The position numbers and the translations under genes were made by a program. From the NCBI GenBank assembly GCA_035550315.1, contig DASZPL010000171.1, positions 1 to 7,155 on the forward strand: a DNA stretch of 7,155 bases, written 5' to 3'. This document shows, in pieces, positions 6,607 through 7,155 of the stretch (its first letter is position 1; the number at the start of each line of letters is the position of its first letter). The notes beneath the pieces were generated by a model. The model saw nothing but the letters and a program-made list of their open reading frames with translations, ran no database searches and was not told where the DNA came from. This stretch comes from DASZPL01 sp035550315 (lineage in GTDB: Bacteria; Actinomycetota; Actinomycetes; JAFAQI01).

Positions 6607-6647
6607 ACGGCTGGTGGGTCGTCGCGAGTGCGATGCTGCCAACGTGA
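6603..6647 (+). CDS. Possible 14-codon mini-ORF linking the GT87-like and Smr genes
   Basis: ATG at 6603 overlaps the GT87 stop as ATGA. The frame encodes MNGWWVVASAMLPT and stops with TGA at 6645-6647, which overlaps the Smr GTG start as GTGA. Such a double overlap would let terminating ribosomes be handed on to the Smr start, which has no Shine-Dalgarno of its own. No homology can be claimed at this length and the arrangement may be chance. Confidence 0.25.
   Translation: MNGWWVVASAMLPT
6632..6637 (+). promoter_or_regulatory. Weak -10-like hexamer before the Smr gene
   Basis: GATGCT keeps the A2 and T6 of TANNNT but lacks the first T. It ends 6 nt before the GTG at 6644, the same spacing as the candidate elements before thyA and the GT87-like gene. 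It is an alternative to translational coupling for this start without a Shine-Dalgarno. Confidence 0.2.
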
Positions 6648-6898
6648 AGCTCAAGCTCGACCTGCACGACATCTACAACCGCGGTGCCGACATCGACCGA
6701 GCGCTTCGGCAGATCGTCGACGAGGCGGTAGCGAAGAAGGCGCCGCTCGTCGAGATCATCCCGGGCAAGGGGTCGGGCCAACTGAAGAAGCGCGTGCTGC
6801 GCTTCCTCGATCAGAAGGAGATCAAGACGCTGTATCACCGGGTCGAAAAGGACTCGGACAATTTCGGCCGCGTCTTTGTTCACTTCCGCTGGAAGTAG
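6644..6898 (+). CDS. Small stand-alone Smr-domain protein (Smr/MutS family)
   Basis: The 84-residue product is essentially one Smr domain. LDLHDIYNRG (residues 5-14) holds the LDLH motif with H8, and VEIIPGKGSGQLKKRVLRFL (36-55) holds the GKGxGxLK loop and the following helix. The end, GRVFVHFRWK, replaces the usual GGxGAxxVxL strand. Smr domains of MutS2 and of stand-alone proteins can nick DNA or cleave RNA, so a nucleic-acid role is likely but the substrate is unknown. GTG at 6644 is chosen because MKLKLDLH then starts directly at the first strand; the frame is open upstream but that part overlaps the GT87 gene in another frame. The gene is 37 bp after the GT87 stop. Many actinobacteria appear to carry a protein of just this length, from memory. 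Confidence 0.85.
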   Translation: MKLKLDLHDIYNRGADIDRALRQIVDEAVAKKAPLVEIIPGKGSGQLKKRVLRFLDQKEIKTLYHRVEKDSDNFGRVFVHFRWK

Positions 6899-6919
6899 CG
6901 GTGTCGGGCGTTGAGGTGG

Positions 6920-7155
6920 TCACCCGCCGGGTTCGTCTCCGGCGAGTCGGGTGGGTGGGAAGGTGCGGTGGTAGCCGCCGGGGGTGATCCAGGTGGTGGT
7001 GCCGTCGGGGTTGTGCAGGACTTGCCAGTCGGTGTGGGTTTTGCATCGGTGGTGGCGGCGGCAGCGGGGCCGTAGGTTGTCCGGGTCGGTGCCGCCGCCG
7101 CGGGCGTGAGCGATCGTATGGTCGGCGTCGCAGCGTTGCGAGGGGATCGCGCAGC
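6920..7155 (-). CDS. DUF222/HNH endonuclease-type protein, C-terminal part (runs off right edge)
   Basis: The last 77 residues of a minus-strand gene are present. They contain an HNH nuclease core: QRCDADHTIAHARGGGTDPD then NLRPRCRRHHRCKTHTDW, with the His of DADH, the Asn of DPDN and the His pair of RHH. After it comes WQVLHNPDGTTTWITPGGYH, the tail typical of the actinobacterial DUF222 (13E12-like) proteins, which are often present in many copies per genome. The N-terminal DUF222 domain would lie beyond the window, so that part is inferred. The function of these proteins is not settled. The stop is TGA at 6920-6922, facing the Smr stop 21 bp away. Confidence 0.85.
   Translation of the reverse strand, partial: CAIPSQRCDADHTIAHARGGGTDPDNLRPRCRRHHRCKTHTDWQVLHNPDGTTTWITPGGYHRTFPPTRLAGDEPGG

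Noticed and set aside
6926..6945. GCCGG/CCGGC hairpin after the Smr gene
   Set aside because: Five-bp stem with an 8-nt loop and no T-tract, lying within the end of the HNH gene; frequent by chance at this GC content.
6990..7060. GGTGGT/GGCGGC-rich stretch near the right edge
   Set aside because: It is explained by His, Thr and Gly codons of the HNH protein on the minus strand and is not a separate repeat array.

Overview
The window is ordinary core chromosome of a high-GC actinobacterium. This rests on the strong G/C third-position bias, the many GTG starts (rnj, thyA, dfrA, the GT87 gene and the Smr gene all start GTG), the thyA-dfrA and dapA-rnj pairings known from Mycobacterium and relatives, and an actinobacterial-type DUF222/HNH protein at the right edge. 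Genus cannot be fixed from the sequence alone.

Layout. Positions 1-430 on the minus strand hold part of a YVTN-type beta-propeller protein that runs off the left edge and seems to lack a normal N-terminus. Positions 506-4415, also minus, form a tight four-gene cluster transcribed thyA -> dfrA -> dapA -> rnj: thymidylate synthase, dihydrofolate reductase, dihydrodipicolinate synthase and ribonuclease J. The spacings are 8 bp, a 4-bp ATGA overlap and 9 bp. A 108-bp divergent gap (4416-4523) separates thyA from a plus-strand group: a DoxX-family membrane protein (4524-5123), a GT87-like polytopic glycosyltransferase (5152-6606) and a small stand-alone Smr-domain protein (6644-6898). The right edge (6920-7155, minus) carries the C-terminal HNH domain of a DUF222-type endonuclease that converges on the Smr gene.

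How the genes work together. ThyA makes dTMP and oxidises methylene-tetrahydrofolate to dihydrofolate, which DfrA reduces back to tetrahydrofolate; these two form a functional couple. DapA starts the diaminopimelate/lysine branch needed for peptidoglycan, and RNase J is a major RNA-processing enzyme. They share the operon but not an obvious pathway. The plus-strand genes probably act at the membrane (DoxX, GT87) and on nucleic acid (Smr).

No mobile element, CRISPR array, tRNA, rRNA or evident new defence system is visible. The points most worth a second look are fine-scale: a -10-like hexamer exactly 6 nt before three GTG starts, suggesting leaderless mRNAs; a 14-codon mini-ORF that overlaps both its neighbours; a minus-strand frame broken only by two amber codons across dapA, rnj and the propeller remnant; and the unusual single-domain Smr protein.
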